In this document: positions 53,564 to 62,654 of the stretch, one piece after another | Numbering within the stretch: position 1 is the stretch's first letter | Layout: the number at the start of each line of letters is the position of its first letter | Source: Austwickia sp. TVS 96-490-7B | GTDB lineage: Bacteria; Actinomycetota; Actinomycetes; Actinomycetales; Dermatophilaceae | Length of the DNA: 64,000 nucleotides | Direction: 5' to 3' | Assembly (NCBI RefSeq): GCF_019331795.1 | Contig: NZ_JAHPZL010000008.1 | Location: forward strand, 62,001 to 126,000 | The notes under the pieces: generated by a model | Databases searched by the model: none | What the model was told of the DNA's origin: nothing | The model's input: only the letters and a program-made list of their open reading frames with translations | Translations under genes and position numbers: made by a program

Positions 53564-53586
53564 GTCCGCATTGGTGGACTGCGGAC
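53564..53586. terminator. Short bidirectional hairpin
   Basis: GTCCGCA at 53564-53570 pairs with TGCGGAC at 53580-53586 around a 9-nt loop, in the 30-bp gap between convergent genes. Confidence 0.4.
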
Positions 53587-53588
53587 GT

Positions 53589-53948
53589 TCAATCCCAGCC
53601 CAGCTCAGTCAACCGGTCATCGTCAATCCCAAAATGATGGGCGATCTCATGGACCACCGTGATCGCGACCTCGTCAGCAACTTCTTGGGCGCTGTCACAC
53701 ATTCTCAGGGTGGGATGCCGGAAAAGCGTAATACGGTCGGGCAGTAACGGTTCGCCCCAGTCCCATCCCCGTTCGGTGCGAGGAATCCCGTCGTAAACTC
53801 CCAGACAGTCTGGGCCCAAGGTCTCGTCAGGTTCGTCCTCGACTAAGAACACCACATTGTCGAGCAGGTCGAGGAATTCGTGAGGCACCTGGTCAAGGGC
53901 GTCACCGACGGCGATCTCAAACTCGGCCCGGCTCATCTGGACTGGCAT
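53589..53948 (-). CDS. Zincin-like metallopeptidase family protein
   Basis: This 119-residue protein has the sequence HEIAHH at residues 100-105, an HExxH zinc motif, near its C-terminus, and FLDLLDNVVFLVEDEP in its N-terminal half. It matches the small metallopeptidase family formerly DUF1025. The substrate is unknown. It is divergent from the DUF167 gene, with a 32-bp gap. Confidence 0.85.
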   Translation of the reverse strand: MPVQMSRAEFEIAVGDALDQVPHEFLDLLDNVVFLVEDEPDETLGPDCLGVYDGIPRTERGWDWGEPLLPDRITLFRHPTLRMCDSAQEVADEVAITVVHEIAHHFGIDDDRLTELGWD

Positions 53949-53980
53949 GGGGCCAGTGTGGCACTGGAAGAGAGATAGGC

Positions 53981-54286
53981 ATGCGACTGAGTGTCAGGGT
54001 TCGGCCTGGAGCGTCTCGGCAGCAGGTCTCCGGGACGTACGACGCACCGGATGGACCACAGCTGTGTGTTGCAGTGACAGCACGCGCTGTCGATGGCAAA
54101 GCCACGGATGCGGTGTTGCGGGCGGTAGCTGAGGCCTTTGACGTCCGCCGCAGCTCGGTGACCCTCGTCACCGGCGCGACCTCACGCACCAAGGTGCTCT
54201 CCGTGGATGCTCCGGGGCGAGAGGCTGAGCTCCAAGAGCGGCTGGCTACCTTGTTGGTGGGACAGCGCAAGGGCCGCTCACGCTGA
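53981..54286 (+). CDS. DUF167 (YggU-family) protein
   Basis: The 101-residue protein has the DUF167 pattern: RLSVRVRPGASRQ at the start, VAVTARAVDGKATDAVLRAVAEAF in the middle, and VTLVTGATSRTKVLSV. The function is unknown. GAGAGATAGG precedes ATG. Its 3' end is part of a terminator hairpin. Confidence 0.85.
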   Translation: MRLSVRVRPGASRQQVSGTYDAPDGPQLCVAVTARAVDGKATDAVLRAVAEAFDVRRSSVTLVTGATSRTKVLSVDAPGREAELQERLATLLVGQRKGRSR

Positions 54287-54307
54287 TCGTGGGCGGCCCT
54301 TGCGCTA
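54265..54307. terminator. Bidirectional terminator between the DUF167 gene and qcrB
   Basis: AGCGCAAGGGCCGCTCACG at 54265-54283 pairs with CGTGGGCGGCCCTTGCGCT at 54289-54307, a 19-bp stem with one G-T pair and a 5-nt loop. The left arm contains the last codons of the DUF167 gene. Confidence 0.75.
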
Positions 54308-54320
54308 GAGCACTACCGGG

Positions 54321-56132
54321 TTACGGCGCGTTCTGCCGGTCCCCAGCGGAATGACTGGCTGCGGAGTGACTGTAGGCGTGATGTGGCGGGAGTTCCTCAG
54401 CGCCACCGTGCATCAGTCCGCCAAAACCAGCCGGATCAGCTTCGAGCATGGACGTGTCCTGCCCGTGGTGTTGGGCTGCGGCGAGCTCTGCCGGGGTGAC
54501 CGGCTCAACCCGGTCACCGAAGTAGAACCGAGACCAGAAAGCTCGCGCTGTACTCCGCTTACCACGTGGGTCTTCATTGCCCATGCTGTCGGTCGGAATT
54601 CCCGCCTGAATCGGTTTGGGAGATTCATGCTGCACCAGCACCCAACGGTCATGCTCGGTCAGCGGGGCGTGGGCGTCAAAGAAACCACCGGCGGCAGTGC
54701 GAACCATCCGTCCGCTGGCCCATCCATGCAAGGCCACGTTGCGGTCCGCATGCTGCAAGGACAGGCAGAGCCGTTTCGTCACCCAGAAAGCGATCACCGG
54801 TCCGACGAAGAACAACACGCGCAACACTATCGTGATGTCGTTGATAGACAGCCCGAGTTTGATCGCCATCAGGTCGTTGCCGGCGGCGATAAACATCACC
54901 AGATAGGCGGTCAGCGCCGCCACACCGATGGCGGTACGGGTCGGAGCATTGCGAGGCCGGTCCAGCAGGTGGTGTTCGCGGCGGTCGCCGGTGACCCAGG
55001 CCTCAAAGAAGGGGTAGGCGCCCATCAGGGTGAAGACCACTGGGAGCAGCATGATCGACCCGATAGCCAGGTTGAGGCTCAGCGTGAAACCAAAGATCTC
55101 GAACTCTAGGAAACCGGGCAGCAGCCGCAATGCTCCATCGGCAAAGCCCATGTACCAGTCAGGTTGAGAATCCGCGGTTACTGGAGAGGGGTCGTATGGT
55201 CCGTACATCCACACCGGGTTGATAGCCACAAGGCCGGAGATCAACGCGATGATCCCGAACACGATGAAGAAGAACCCACCAGCTTTGGCGGCGTACACCG
55301 GCATCACTGGGAAGCCCACGACGTTGTTGTTGGTCTTACCTGGGCCGGGGTACTGGGTGTGTTTGTGGATGACCACCAGCAGCAAGTGCGCAGTAAACAA
55401 TCCAATAATCAAGGCGGGGACCAGCAGGACGTGCGCGATGTACAAGCGGGGGATGATGTGTTCCCCTGGGAAGGCCCCACCGAAGATCAAGTACGACAAG
55501 TAGGACCCGATGATCGGGCTGGATTCGACGAATCCTTCCATGACTCGGATGCCGGTACCGGAAAGCAGGTCATCGGGAAGAGAGTAGCCAGCGAAACCTT
55601 CGATGCAGGCCAGCAGGAGCAGCACGGTGCCGATGACCCAGTTGATCTCACGAGGTTTACGGAAGGCACCGGTGAAGAAGACCCGCATGGCGTGCAAACC
55701 CACTGCCGCCACGAAGAATAGCGCTGACCAGTGGTGCAACTGACGTAGCAGCAAACCACCACGCACATCGAAGCTGATGTCGAGGGTAGAGGCGTACGCC
55801 TCCGACATCCCCAGGCCCTTCAGCGGGACATAGCTGCCTTCATACGTGACATGCCCTGCGCTGGGGACAAACCAGAAGGTCAGGAACGTCCCGGTGATCA
55901 GTGCGATGAGCATGGAATACATCGCGATCTCACCGAGCATGAATGACCAATGATCGGGGAAAACCTTGTTCATCAAGTAGCGCACAGGCCCGGCAGCCCC
56001 GGTGCGCTCGTCCAACCAAGAGGCCAAGCCCTTGCCAGGGCCAGGTTGGGCCGCGTCGGAGTGAGACGGCGTGTGCCGTGACTTGTCCGAACGGGAAGTC
56101 GTCTCGGGGCGAGGTGAAGATGTCGTCGTCAT
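54321..56132 (-). CDS. qcrB: Cytochrome bc1 complex, cytochrome b subunit
   Basis: QcrB carries haems bL and bH and the quinol sites of the actinobacterial bcc complex. The 603-residue protein has eight or nine transmembrane helices. The haem ligands lie in LRQLHHWSALFF and HVLLVPALIIGLFTAHLLLV, and PDWYMGFADG is the actinobacterial form of the Qo-site region. The last 120 residues form a hydrophilic, His-rich tail. The start overlaps qcrA by four bases. Confidence 0.95.
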   Translation of the reverse strand: MTTTSSPRPETTSRSDKSRHTPSHSDAAQPGPGKGLASWLDERTGAAGPVRYLMNKVFPDHWSFMLGEIAMYSMLIALITGTFLTFWFVPSAGHVTYEGSYVPLKGLGMSEAYASTLDISFDVRGGLLLRQLHHWSALFFVAAVGLHAMRVFFTGAFRKPREINWVIGTVLLLLACIEGFAGYSLPDDLLSGTGIRVMEGFVESSPIIGSYLSYLIFGGAFPGEHIIPRLYIAHVLLVPALIIGLFTAHLLLVVIHKHTQYPGPGKTNNNVVGFPVMPVYAAKAGGFFFIVFGIIALISGLVAINPVWMYGPYDPSPVTADSQPDWYMGFADGALRLLPGFLEFEIFGFTLSLNLAIGSIMLLPVVFTLMGAYPFFEAWVTGDRREHHLLDRPRNAPTRTAIGVAALTAYLVMFIAAGNDLMAIKLGLSINDITIVLRVLFFVGPVIAFWVTKRLCLSLQHADRNVALHGWASGRMVRTAAGGFFDAHAPLTEHDRWVLVQHESPKPIQAGIPTDSMGNEDPRGKRSTARAFWSRFYFGDRVEPVTPAELAAAQHHGQDTSMLEADPAGFGGLMHGGAEELPPHHAYSHSAASHSAGDRQNAP

Positions 56133-57289
56133 CGGGCACGCGTCCAGAAGCTCGGGCCGACGGGCTCGGCGAAGCCGTCATCGGCAACCAGATAGCCATC
56201 CTTGTCCACGGTGATCTTCAACTGCGGCAAGGGCCGTTTGGCCGGTCCAAAAACTACCTTGCAGTCATCGGTCACGTCGAAGGTCGACTGATGGCAGGGA
56301 CACAACAGATGGTGGGTCTGTTGTTCGTACAAACCGACCGGGCAACCAGCGTGGGTGCAGATTTTGCTGTAAGCGACAATCCCTTGATAGCCCCAGTCGC
56401 GAGCTTTACTGCTCTTGAAATCCTTCGGGTCAAGACGCATCAACAACACCGCAGCTTTGGCTTTGCGCTCCATGACGCCGAGATTTTCGTCGTGCTCGAA
56501 GGTCTGGCCATGGGCAGGATGCTGATGCGGATGATCAAAAATCCCTTCAGGCAGGACGTGAAATACGGAACCGAGCGTGACATCCGACGCTTTGATCGGG
56601 CGCTTCTCTGGGTCAGTAATCAGGCGTAGCCCCTTGCGCCAGAAGGTGTTGCGCAGTTCGGTGGTGGCATCGCCCATCTTGCCGTTGGCCAATCCTCCGA
56701 CCACCTGCACCAGCAGTGGCAGCGCAAACACCCCCAGCGCGGTGCCACCGGTGACTTTGATTAGATGGCGCCGTCCGATCTGGCTTTGCTCGGCACCGCG
56801 ATTCATGGTGTCTATGACGCCCTGCCGGTCCGCCACTGGGGACACGATCGGGTGGCGTTCCTCGACGACTTCTTCGTCGGGCATCAAGGTCTTGGCCCAG
56901 TGCACCGCACCCAATCCAATTCCCAGGAGGGACAATCCCAGGAAGACGCCGAACAAGGTGTGAGCGAGGTCCAGATGGCCAAACCAGGGGATGAAGACCA
57001 TGGTCGCCATCGGAATGGTGAAATACGCCACCAGGAAACCGACAGTTCCCAGAATTGACAGGGTAAATAGAGCTGCCACCTGTCGTTCTGCCCGCTTCGC
57101 CGCGCGTTCGTCGACATCGGCGTGTCGCACCTGATGCGGCGGCAAACCGGGATTGGGGAACCGGTCCGCCACCGTGACCCCGGTGCCGGGGACGTGGCCT
57201 TCGCCCAGACTCACCTCGTGCCCAGTGACATGCGGGTTGTCCGGCCTCTCGTGCCCGGACTCCCCAGTGTGGGAGCCGTTCTCGTTCAT
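56129..57289 (-). CDS. qcrA: Cytochrome bc1 complex, Rieske iron-sulfur subunit
   Basis: The 386-residue protein has three transmembrane helices, typical of actinobacterial QcrA, and a C-terminal Rieske domain. The 2Fe-2S ligands are in CTHAGCPVG and CPCHQSTFD. It moves electrons from quinol to the di-haem cytochrome QcrC. AGGACGACG precedes ATG 57289. It is in a qcrC-qcrA-qcrB series. Confidence 0.95.
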   Translation of the reverse strand: MNENGSHTGESGHERPDNPHVTGHEVSLGEGHVPGTGVTVADRFPNPGLPPHQVRHADVDERAAKRAERQVAALFTLSILGTVGFLVAYFTIPMATMVFIPWFGHLDLAHTLFGVFLGLSLLGIGLGAVHWAKTLMPDEEVVEERHPIVSPVADRQGVIDTMNRGAEQSQIGRRHLIKVTGGTALGVFALPLLVQVVGGLANGKMGDATTELRNTFWRKGLRLITDPEKRPIKASDVTLGSVFHVLPEGIFDHPHQHPAHGQTFEHDENLGVMERKAKAAVLLMRLDPKDFKSSKARDWGYQGIVAYSKICTHAGCPVGLYEQQTHHLLCPCHQSTFDVTDDCKVVFGPAKRPLPQLKITVDKDGYLVADDGFAEPVGPSFWTRAR

Positions 57290-57353
57290 TCGTCGTCCTG
57301 TCGGTGCGGGTGGAGGCGGAAGGCCTGACCTCCCACCTCCGGATGCGGGAGGA

Positions 57354-58142
57354 TCACGCGGCCTTGCGGCCGAGCCAGACGGCGGCGCCGATCATGATGG
57401 GCATCGCCACGAGCCAGAGGAAGTAACCGTCTGCGACAGGGCCGAAAGAGCCCAGGCTGTGGCCGCCGACGTTGTGGGATTTGTCGATCTCGTGCATGTA
57501 GGCGATCACATCCCGCTTCTCTTCGGGAGTGATGTTGGTGTCGTTGAACACCGGCATCGACTGCGGACCGGTGAGCATCGCCTCGTAGATGTGTTTGCCC
57601 TGGATGTCTCGCAGCGGCGGCGCGAACTTGCCGCGGGTCAACGCCCCTCCGGAACCGGCGTAGTTGTGGCACATCGCGCAGTTCGTCCGGAAGATGTCAC
57701 CGCCACGGGCCAGGTTCGCCCCTTCGGTCTCGGTATATTTTGCGTCCGGTACTGAGGGGCCAGGGCCTAAAGAGGCGACGTACGCCGCGAGCTGTTTAGT
57801 TTGCCGATCGTCGAATTGGACCTTCTTGCCGCGCGGGGCTTGGACGTTCTGCTCCGCCATCGGCATCCGACCGGTTCCGACCTGGAAGTCGACGGCAGCA
57901 GCTCCTACGCCGACCAGGCTGGGTCCTTCTTTGGTACCTGTGGCGTTGGTCCCATGACAGGTCGCGCAGTTCGCGTCGAAGAGTTGGCGGCCAGCTTGGA
58001 TGTCCGATGTCGAGGCGCCGCTGTCTGCCTGCGCGCCGCCTGGTGCGAGTGTGGCGTAGGCGCCTCCAGAGACAAAGAGCCCCACGAGGAGCAGGAGGAG
58101 GAAGGCTGCCGGGTGACGGCGGCGGGCTGCGAGGGCTTTCAC
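57354..58142 (-). CDS. qcrC: Cytochrome bc1 complex, di-haem cytochrome c subunit
   Basis: This 262-residue protein has an N-terminal signal-like membrane segment, two haem-binding motifs (CATCH and CAMCH) and a C-terminal transmembrane anchor (MPIMIGAAVWLG). It links the bc complex directly to the aa3 oxidase and replaces a soluble cytochrome c. AAGGAAG lies 8 nt before GTG 58142. Confidence 0.95.
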   Translation of the reverse strand: MKALAARRRHPAAFLLLLLVGLFVSGGAYATLAPGGAQADSGASTSDIQAGRQLFDANCATCHGTNATGTKEGPSLVGVGAAAVDFQVGTGRMPMAEQNVQAPRGKKVQFDDRQTKQLAAYVASLGPGPSVPDAKYTETEGANLARGGDIFRTNCAMCHNYAGSGGALTRGKFAPPLRDIQGKHIYEAMLTGPQSMPVFNDTNITPEEKRDVIAYMHEIDKSHNVGGHSLGSFGPVADGYFLWLVAMPIMIGAAVWLGRKAA

Positions 58143-58204
58143 GTCAAGGCTTCCTTGGCTTCAGTGTGCGGGTCGGTCCGACGGGGGCGGTGGGCAGTGC
58201 CGAC

Positions 58205-58879
58205 CTACCGGATGAAGTAGATCGTCAAGAACAAGGCGATCCACACCACGTCAACGAAGTGCCAGTAGTAGGACACCACGATTGCGCCGGTGGCCTGCCG
58301 GTGGGTGTATCGACGGGAGGTGAAGCTTCGGCCAATGATCAGCAAGAAAGCGATGAGACCGCCGGTGACGTGGATGCCATGGAAACCCGTCGTGATGTAG
58401 AAGCACGAGGTGTAGGCGTTTTGGCTCAAGGTGAGCCCTTCGGCAGTCAGCTTGGCGTACTCCCAGACCTGACCAGCGACGAAGACCGCACCAAATAGAT
58501 ATGTCAAGACATACCACTCACGCATGCCCCATTCCTTGATGGGGTGCATGGTCAACAGTTTGCCGGTGCGCGACCCCCGGCCCTTTTCCGCCGCGAAGAC
58601 ACCCAGCTGGCACCAGACTGAGCTGACCACCAGGATGAGGGTGTTGAGCGCAGCGAAGGGGATGTCGAGCTTGGCGGTGTTCTCCGCCCACACGTCAGGT
58701 CGCACCGACCTGATCGTGAAGTAGATCGCGAAGAGGCCCGCGAAGAACATCAATTCGCTGGAGAGCCAGATGATCGTCCCGACTGACGCCATATTGGGAC
58801 GAGTGACCGGGCCATGACCTGGGATCGTGCCGGGTCTGGCTCCGGGACTGGGGGAATACGTCGAGGTTGCGGTCGCCAC
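58205..58879 (-). CDS. ctaE: Cytochrome c oxidase subunit III
   Basis: This 224-residue subunit has five transmembrane helices and the conserved FHGIHVTGG and [10 protein letters not shown] segments. It begins the ctaE-qcrC-qcrA-qcrB operon, the standard actinobacterial arrangement. The GTG start has no ribosome-binding site; CAATAT lies 7 nt upstream. Confidence 0.94.
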   Translation of the reverse strand: MATATSTYSPSPGARPGTIPGHGPVTRPNMASVGTIIWLSSELMFFAGLFAIYFTIRSVRPDVWAENTAKLDIPFAALNTLILVVSSVWCQLGVFAAEKGRGSRTGKLLTMHPIKEWGMREWYVLTYLFGAVFVAGQVWEYAKLTAEGLTLSQNAYTSCFYITTGFHGIHVTGGLIAFLLIIGRSFTSRRYTHRQATGAIVVSYYWHFVDVVWIALFLTIYFIR

Positions 58880-59058
58880 GGCCGCAATATTGCCCCATGG
58901 GTCAGAGTGATTCGGGTGTGAAACGGGTGGTGCGCGGCACGCCGAACAGATTCGCGCTCAACGGTCGTCTGACGTGGACGAGCGGCGGCCGACCAGGGCG
59001 GACGGAACACGGTCCGAGGTCTCTGCTGGCGCGGCTGCTTCCCGTGTCACCGGATGGG

Positions 59059-59072
59059 TAGGATTCGGGCCA
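59059..59072 (+). promoter_or_regulatory. -10 element for a leaderless receiver-domain gene
   Basis: TAGGAT at 59059-59064 lies 7 nt before ATG 59072, and no ribosome-binding site is seen. Confidence 0.5.
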
Positions 59073-59530
59073 TGAGTTCATCTGCCGACCTGCCCGTTGC
59101 CTCGTCCGCGCCTCAGACCGGCACCGACGCCCCCCGCCGGTTGCGCGTCCTGTTGTATAGCGACGACCGGTCGACCCGGGACGCCGTACGGGTGGCAGTT
59201 GGCAACCGTCCGGCACGGCACGTGGAGATCAGCTCATGGTTGGAATGCGCCACCCCGGCTGCCGCGGAAAGTGCCATGAAAGAAGGCGGATTCGACCTGC
59301 TCATCCTGGACGGTGAAGCAGCGCCATTTGGGGGCTTGGGGATGTGCCGCCAGTTCAAGCACGAATTTTTTGACTGCCCGCCGGTGATTGTCCTCACCGG
59401 GCGTCCCCAGGACGACTGGCTTGCTGCATGGTCCTATGCCGACGGAGTTGTCCCGCATCCGTTAGACCCGATGCAGATGGCTTCGACGGTCGCTGAGATA
59501 GGGACCCGCGAAGCAGTGCAGCCGTCCTGA
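59072..59530 (+). CDS. Receiver-domain protein without output domain
   Basis: This 152-residue protein has a response-regulator receiver fold after an N-terminal stretch of about 25 residues: RRLRVLLYSDDRSTRDAV, LLILDGE with the likely phospho-acceptor Asp 80, VIVLTGR with the conserved Thr, and a C-terminal VVPHPLDPM where a Lys is usual (KP). The switch Lys seems replaced by His. It overlaps trpD by one base. No histidine kinase is adjacent. Confidence 0.75.
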   Translation: MSSSADLPVASSAPQTGTDAPRRLRVLLYSDDRSTRDAVRVAVGNRPARHVEISSWLECATPAAAESAMKEGGFDLLILDGEAAPFGGLGMCRQFKHEFFDCPPVIVLTGRPQDDWLAAWSYADGVVPHPLDPMQMASTVAEIGTREAVQPS

Positions 59531-60600
59531 TGGGGATCGTCGAGCCGACCTGGCCCGACGTGGTTTCCACGTTGCTGCATGGCGCGGATCTGACCACGCA
59601 GCAGGCGACATGGGCGTGGGAACGCATCATGCGTGGCGAAGCTCGCCCCGCTCAGATTGCCGGATTTGTGGTGGCCCTGCGCGCCAAAGGCGAGACTGTC
59701 GGTGAGCTGACAGCCCTGGCAGAGGAAATGCTGCGTCATGCCCATCGAATCGAGGTGCCCGGGCCCAGCTTGGACATTGTCGGCACCGGTGGTGACCAGG
59801 CCCACACCGTCAACATCTCCACGATGGCAGCGATTGTGTGCGCCGCTGCGGGAGCGACGGTCGTCAAACACGGCAACAGAGCGGCATCCTCCCGTTCCGG
59901 AACGGCAGATGTGCTGGAGGCTCTCGGCATCCATGTGACCTTGACGCCAGATCAGGTCGTGGACGTGGCATGCCGCGCCGGGATTACGTTGTGTTTTGCG
60001 CAGGTCTTCCACCCGGCGATGCGGCATGCGGCGCAAACCCGCAGAGATCTGGGGGTGCCCACGGTCTTCAACGTGTTGGGTCCGTTGACAAACCCTGCTC
60101 AGCCAACTTGTTCGGCGATCGGAGTGGCTGACGCGCGCCTAGCACCGTTGGTGGCTGGAGTCTTTGCCTCGCGAGGACGTGCCGCTGTGGTCTTCCGCGG
60201 CGATGACGGACTCGACGAGTTGACCCTGTCGACCAGTTCTCAGTTCTGGTGGGTGCAGCAGGGACAGGTCATCACCGGCTCCATCACCCCGGAGGACCTA
60301 GGCCTGTCTCGGGCACCGTTGTCAGCATTGCGTGGCGGCGATCCTCAGCACAACGCCACAGTGGTGCACGACTTGGTGTCCGGCGTACGAGGACCAGTGC
60401 GGGACGCGGTGGTTCTCAATGCCGGCGCAGCGTTGGCGACACTGCCCAAGTCCGGGACCACTGGGCCTGAGCTGTCGAGTCAGCCAGAGCTGATGCGCCG
60501 GTTGCGCGCTGGAATGGATCAAGCCGAAGAGGCTTTGGACTCAGGAGCGGCCCAGCAACGGTTAGCGTTGTGGCGTGAGGTCAGCCGAGAGTATCTCTGA
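59530..60600 (+). CDS. trpD: Anthranilate phosphoribosyltransferase
   Basis: TrpD joins anthranilate to PRPP in tryptophan synthesis. The 356-residue protein has DIVGTGGDQAHTVNISTMAA, VKHGNRAASSRSGTADVLEALG, HPAMRH and FNVLGPLTNPA. It is coupled to the upstream receiver-domain gene (TGATG). An isolated trpD near ctaE is common in actinobacteria. Confidence 0.95.
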   Translation: MGIVEPTWPDVVSTLLHGADLTTQQATWAWERIMRGEARPAQIAGFVVALRAKGETVGELTALAEEMLRHAHRIEVPGPSLDIVGTGGDQAHTVNISTMAAIVCAAAGATVVKHGNRAASSRSGTADVLEALGIHVTLTPDQVVDVACRAGITLCFAQVFHPAMRHAAQTRRDLGVPTVFNVLGPLTNPAQPTCSAIGVADARLAPLVAGVFASRGRAAVVFRGDDGLDELTLSTSSQFWWVQQGQVITGSITPEDLGLSRAPLSALRGGDPQHNATVVHDLVSGVRGPVRDAVVLNAGAALATLPKSGTTGPELSSQPELMRRLRAGMDQAEEALDSGAAQQRLALWREVSREYL

Positions 60601-60684
60601 CTCTGGGGTGTTCTCCTTGAAGGCTGGGATCGACGATCATCCGCCTTGGTGACGATCTCCTGTCCTTCCGCTGAGAGGTAGAGG

Positions 60685-61601
60685 ATGAGCGTTGCTTCGC
60701 CGTTGAAGCCATCGCGATGGGGGCCGCTGCGTCACCAGGAATTTGCTTGGTTCTTCCTGGCCTCATCGGTCAACCGACTCGGCAGCATGATGACGTCAGT
60801 CGCTTACGCCTTTGCTGTCCTCCATGTGGAAGGGACCGCAACGGCGTTGTCCCAGGTCCTCGTCGCGCAGGTGACCGTTAACGTTGTTTTCCTCCTGTTC
60901 GGGGGGATCATCTCGGACCGGTGGAGTCGTCGCACCGTGCTCATGTCGACGTACCTGTCCTCTGCGGTGGTCCTCGGGACCACCGCAAGTCTGCTTGCCT
61001 CGGGGAAAGCGACAGTGGGGGCGTTGACGGTGCTTGCGGCCGTGAGTGGTGCGGTGGGTGCGTTCAGCATGCCAGCGGTTCAGGGTCTGATACCGCAGTT
61101 AGTGCCTCGGCACGATCTGCAGCAAGCCACCGCGATGGTGGCTTTCGTACGTCACGGCGCTCAGGTGATCGGCCCGGTGTTGGGTGCGATGTTGGTCGCT
61201 GTGGGCGGGGCGACGGAGACGTTGTACATCGACGCAGGGTCGTTCCTGGTGGCTGTCTTATTTCTGCTCCCCATGCGGATTCCTGGCCGGGCTTCCGTCA
61301 AGCAGGGCATCTGGCAGGAACTACGTGTCGGGTGGCATGAATTTTCCACGCGCACGTGGTTATGGACGATCGTCGTGGCGTTCTGTGGGTTGAATGTGAT
61401 CAGTTCCGGCGCGCTGATGGTGCTCGGCCCGTTGGTGGCAAAAAACACCGCGTCATTAGGTGTCACTGGCTGGGGACTGACGATGGGGGCGCAAGCAGCT
61501 ATCCGGTGATCGCGTTGTCCACGTTGCTCGTGCCCGAGGTGCGGCGCATGGGGCGAGCCGAGGACGTCGTAGCAGTTGATGCGCAGGCGGGTCTGGGATA
61601 G
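60685..61601 (+). pseudogene. MFS transporter gene with an internal deletion and frameshift
   Basis: The first 274 codons (60685-61509) encode seven or so MFS segments similar to the transporter at 7969: FAWFFLASSVNRLGSMM and MPAVQGLIPQLVPRHDLQQA match FAWFFVGRMISTAGSVM and MPAIQGLVPQVVDRRLMQQA. The frame stops after GWGLTMGAQAAIR. In another frame 61503-61601 encodes PVIALSTLLVPEVRRMGRAED, which looks like an MFS C-terminus. About 150 codons between these parts are missing. GAGAGGTAGAGG precedes the ATG. Confidence 0.75.
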
Positions 61602-61634
61602 TCCCGGGTGCCTGACCGCATCTCGCGGCTGTGG

Positions 61635-61913
61635 TCAGTCCAGCCCTAAGGAGAACGCTTCGTCCAGGTCGGAGGAACTGTACTGCCGGAAGGCAATGTG
61701 AGTGCGGGTACGACGTACCCCGGGGGTCTTATTGAGACGGTGGGCGATCACTTCGGTGAACTCTTCGTGCTCCTGAACGTCGACCAGAGCGATCAAGTCG
61801 GTGTCACCGGTCACGGAATAGACTTCGCGCACCCCTTGCTGATCAGCAATGCGTTGGGCGAGCTCAGGAATCGCGTCGACGTCGGCGTCGATCATGACAA
61901 TGGCAGTGATCAC
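61635..61913 (-). CDS. Stand-alone Lrp/AsnC ligand-binding domain protein
   Basis: This 92-residue protein is an AsnC-type RAM domain without a DNA-binding domain: AIVMIDADVDAIPELAQRIA, VREVYSVTGDTDLIALVDV and PGVRRTRTHIAF. Such proteins bind amino acids and may modulate full-length Lrp proteins. It overlaps the upstream exonuclease gene by four bases (GTGA). Confidence 0.88.
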   Translation of the reverse strand: MITAIVMIDADVDAIPELAQRIADQQGVREVYSVTGDTDLIALVDVQEHEEFTEVIAHRLNKTPGVRRTRTHIAFRQYSSSDLDEAFSLGLD

Positions 61914-62593
61914 GGCGCCACTGTAGCTTGCACGCCGCTTCCCGCACTGGTCTGTGCGCGTCCTCGTAGGTCCGGGACATCTTTCAGATCGGCGACTCTC
62001 AGCTCTTCCCAGTCCCCGACCCGGTCGATCAACGCATGCAAGACGTCCGCAGTGGCCCGGGCGTCGTGGAGGGCCCGATGGTCCGGAGTCTGCCCCGTCC
62101 CGAAGAAAGCTGCCAATGTGCCCAGTTTGCAGTTCACGACCTCAGAGCGAGCCATCAACCGCCGAGCCAGCCGTACCGTGTCAACCACCTCCGCAGGATC
62201 CCAGGGCGTCTCGACTCGGGCTGCTTCCGCGCGCAGAAAACCGATATCGAAGGGGGCATTGTGTGCGACAAGCACCGAGTCAGCCGCGAAATTCACAAAT
62301 TCGGGCAACACGGCGGAGATCTCCGGGGCATGGGCGACCATGTCGTCAGTGATGCCGGTCAGCTCTTGAATGAACGGCGGGATCGGAGTTTGCGGGCACA
62401 CCAGACTCTGGAATTCCTCGACGATCTCCCGCCCGCGCACCTTCACCGCGCCGATCTCGGTGATCCGGTGGCGTCGTGGATCTCCACCGGTGGTCTCTAA
62501 ATCCACCACCACGAAGGTGACTCTGGACAAGGCTGGTGCCAAGGTCTGATCCCATGGAAGACCGTCTGCGCGCGGATCGTGCGAGGTGTGCAT
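61910..62593 (-). CDS. DEDDh-type 3'-5' exonuclease
   Basis: The 227-residue protein has the DnaQ-like exonuclease motifs: VVVDLETTGGDP (ExoI, residues about 27-38), HNAPFDIGFL (ExoII) and HRALHDARATADVL (ExoIII). No helicase or UvrC part is attached, so it may be a DNA polymerase III epsilon-like or RNA-processing enzyme. TACGGT lies 6 nt before ATG 62593, suggesting a leaderless mRNA. Confidence 0.88.
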   Translation of the reverse strand: MHTSHDPRADGLPWDQTLAPALSRVTFVVVDLETTGGDPRRHRITEIGAVKVRGREIVEEFQSLVCPQTPIPPFIQELTGITDDMVAHAPEISAVLPEFVNFAADSVLVAHNAPFDIGFLRAEAARVETPWDPAEVVDTVRLARRLMARSEVVNCKLGTLAAFFGTGQTPDHRALHDARATADVLHALIDRVGDWEELRVADLKDVPDLRGRAQTSAGSGVQATVAP

Positions 62594-62599
62594 GCGCAC

Positions 62600-62654
62600 A
62601 CCGTAGGCGTCACACCTGACAACACCGTCATCAGCCCCCTCTACGATGACCCGG
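62600..62654. promoter_or_regulatory. Divergent leaderless promoters for the exonuclease and metallopeptidase genes
   Basis: On the minus strand TACGGT (62600-62605) is 6 nt from ATG 62593. On the plus strand TACGAT (62642-62647) is 6 nt from GTG 62654. The two start codons are only about 60 bp apart. Confidence 0.45.
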
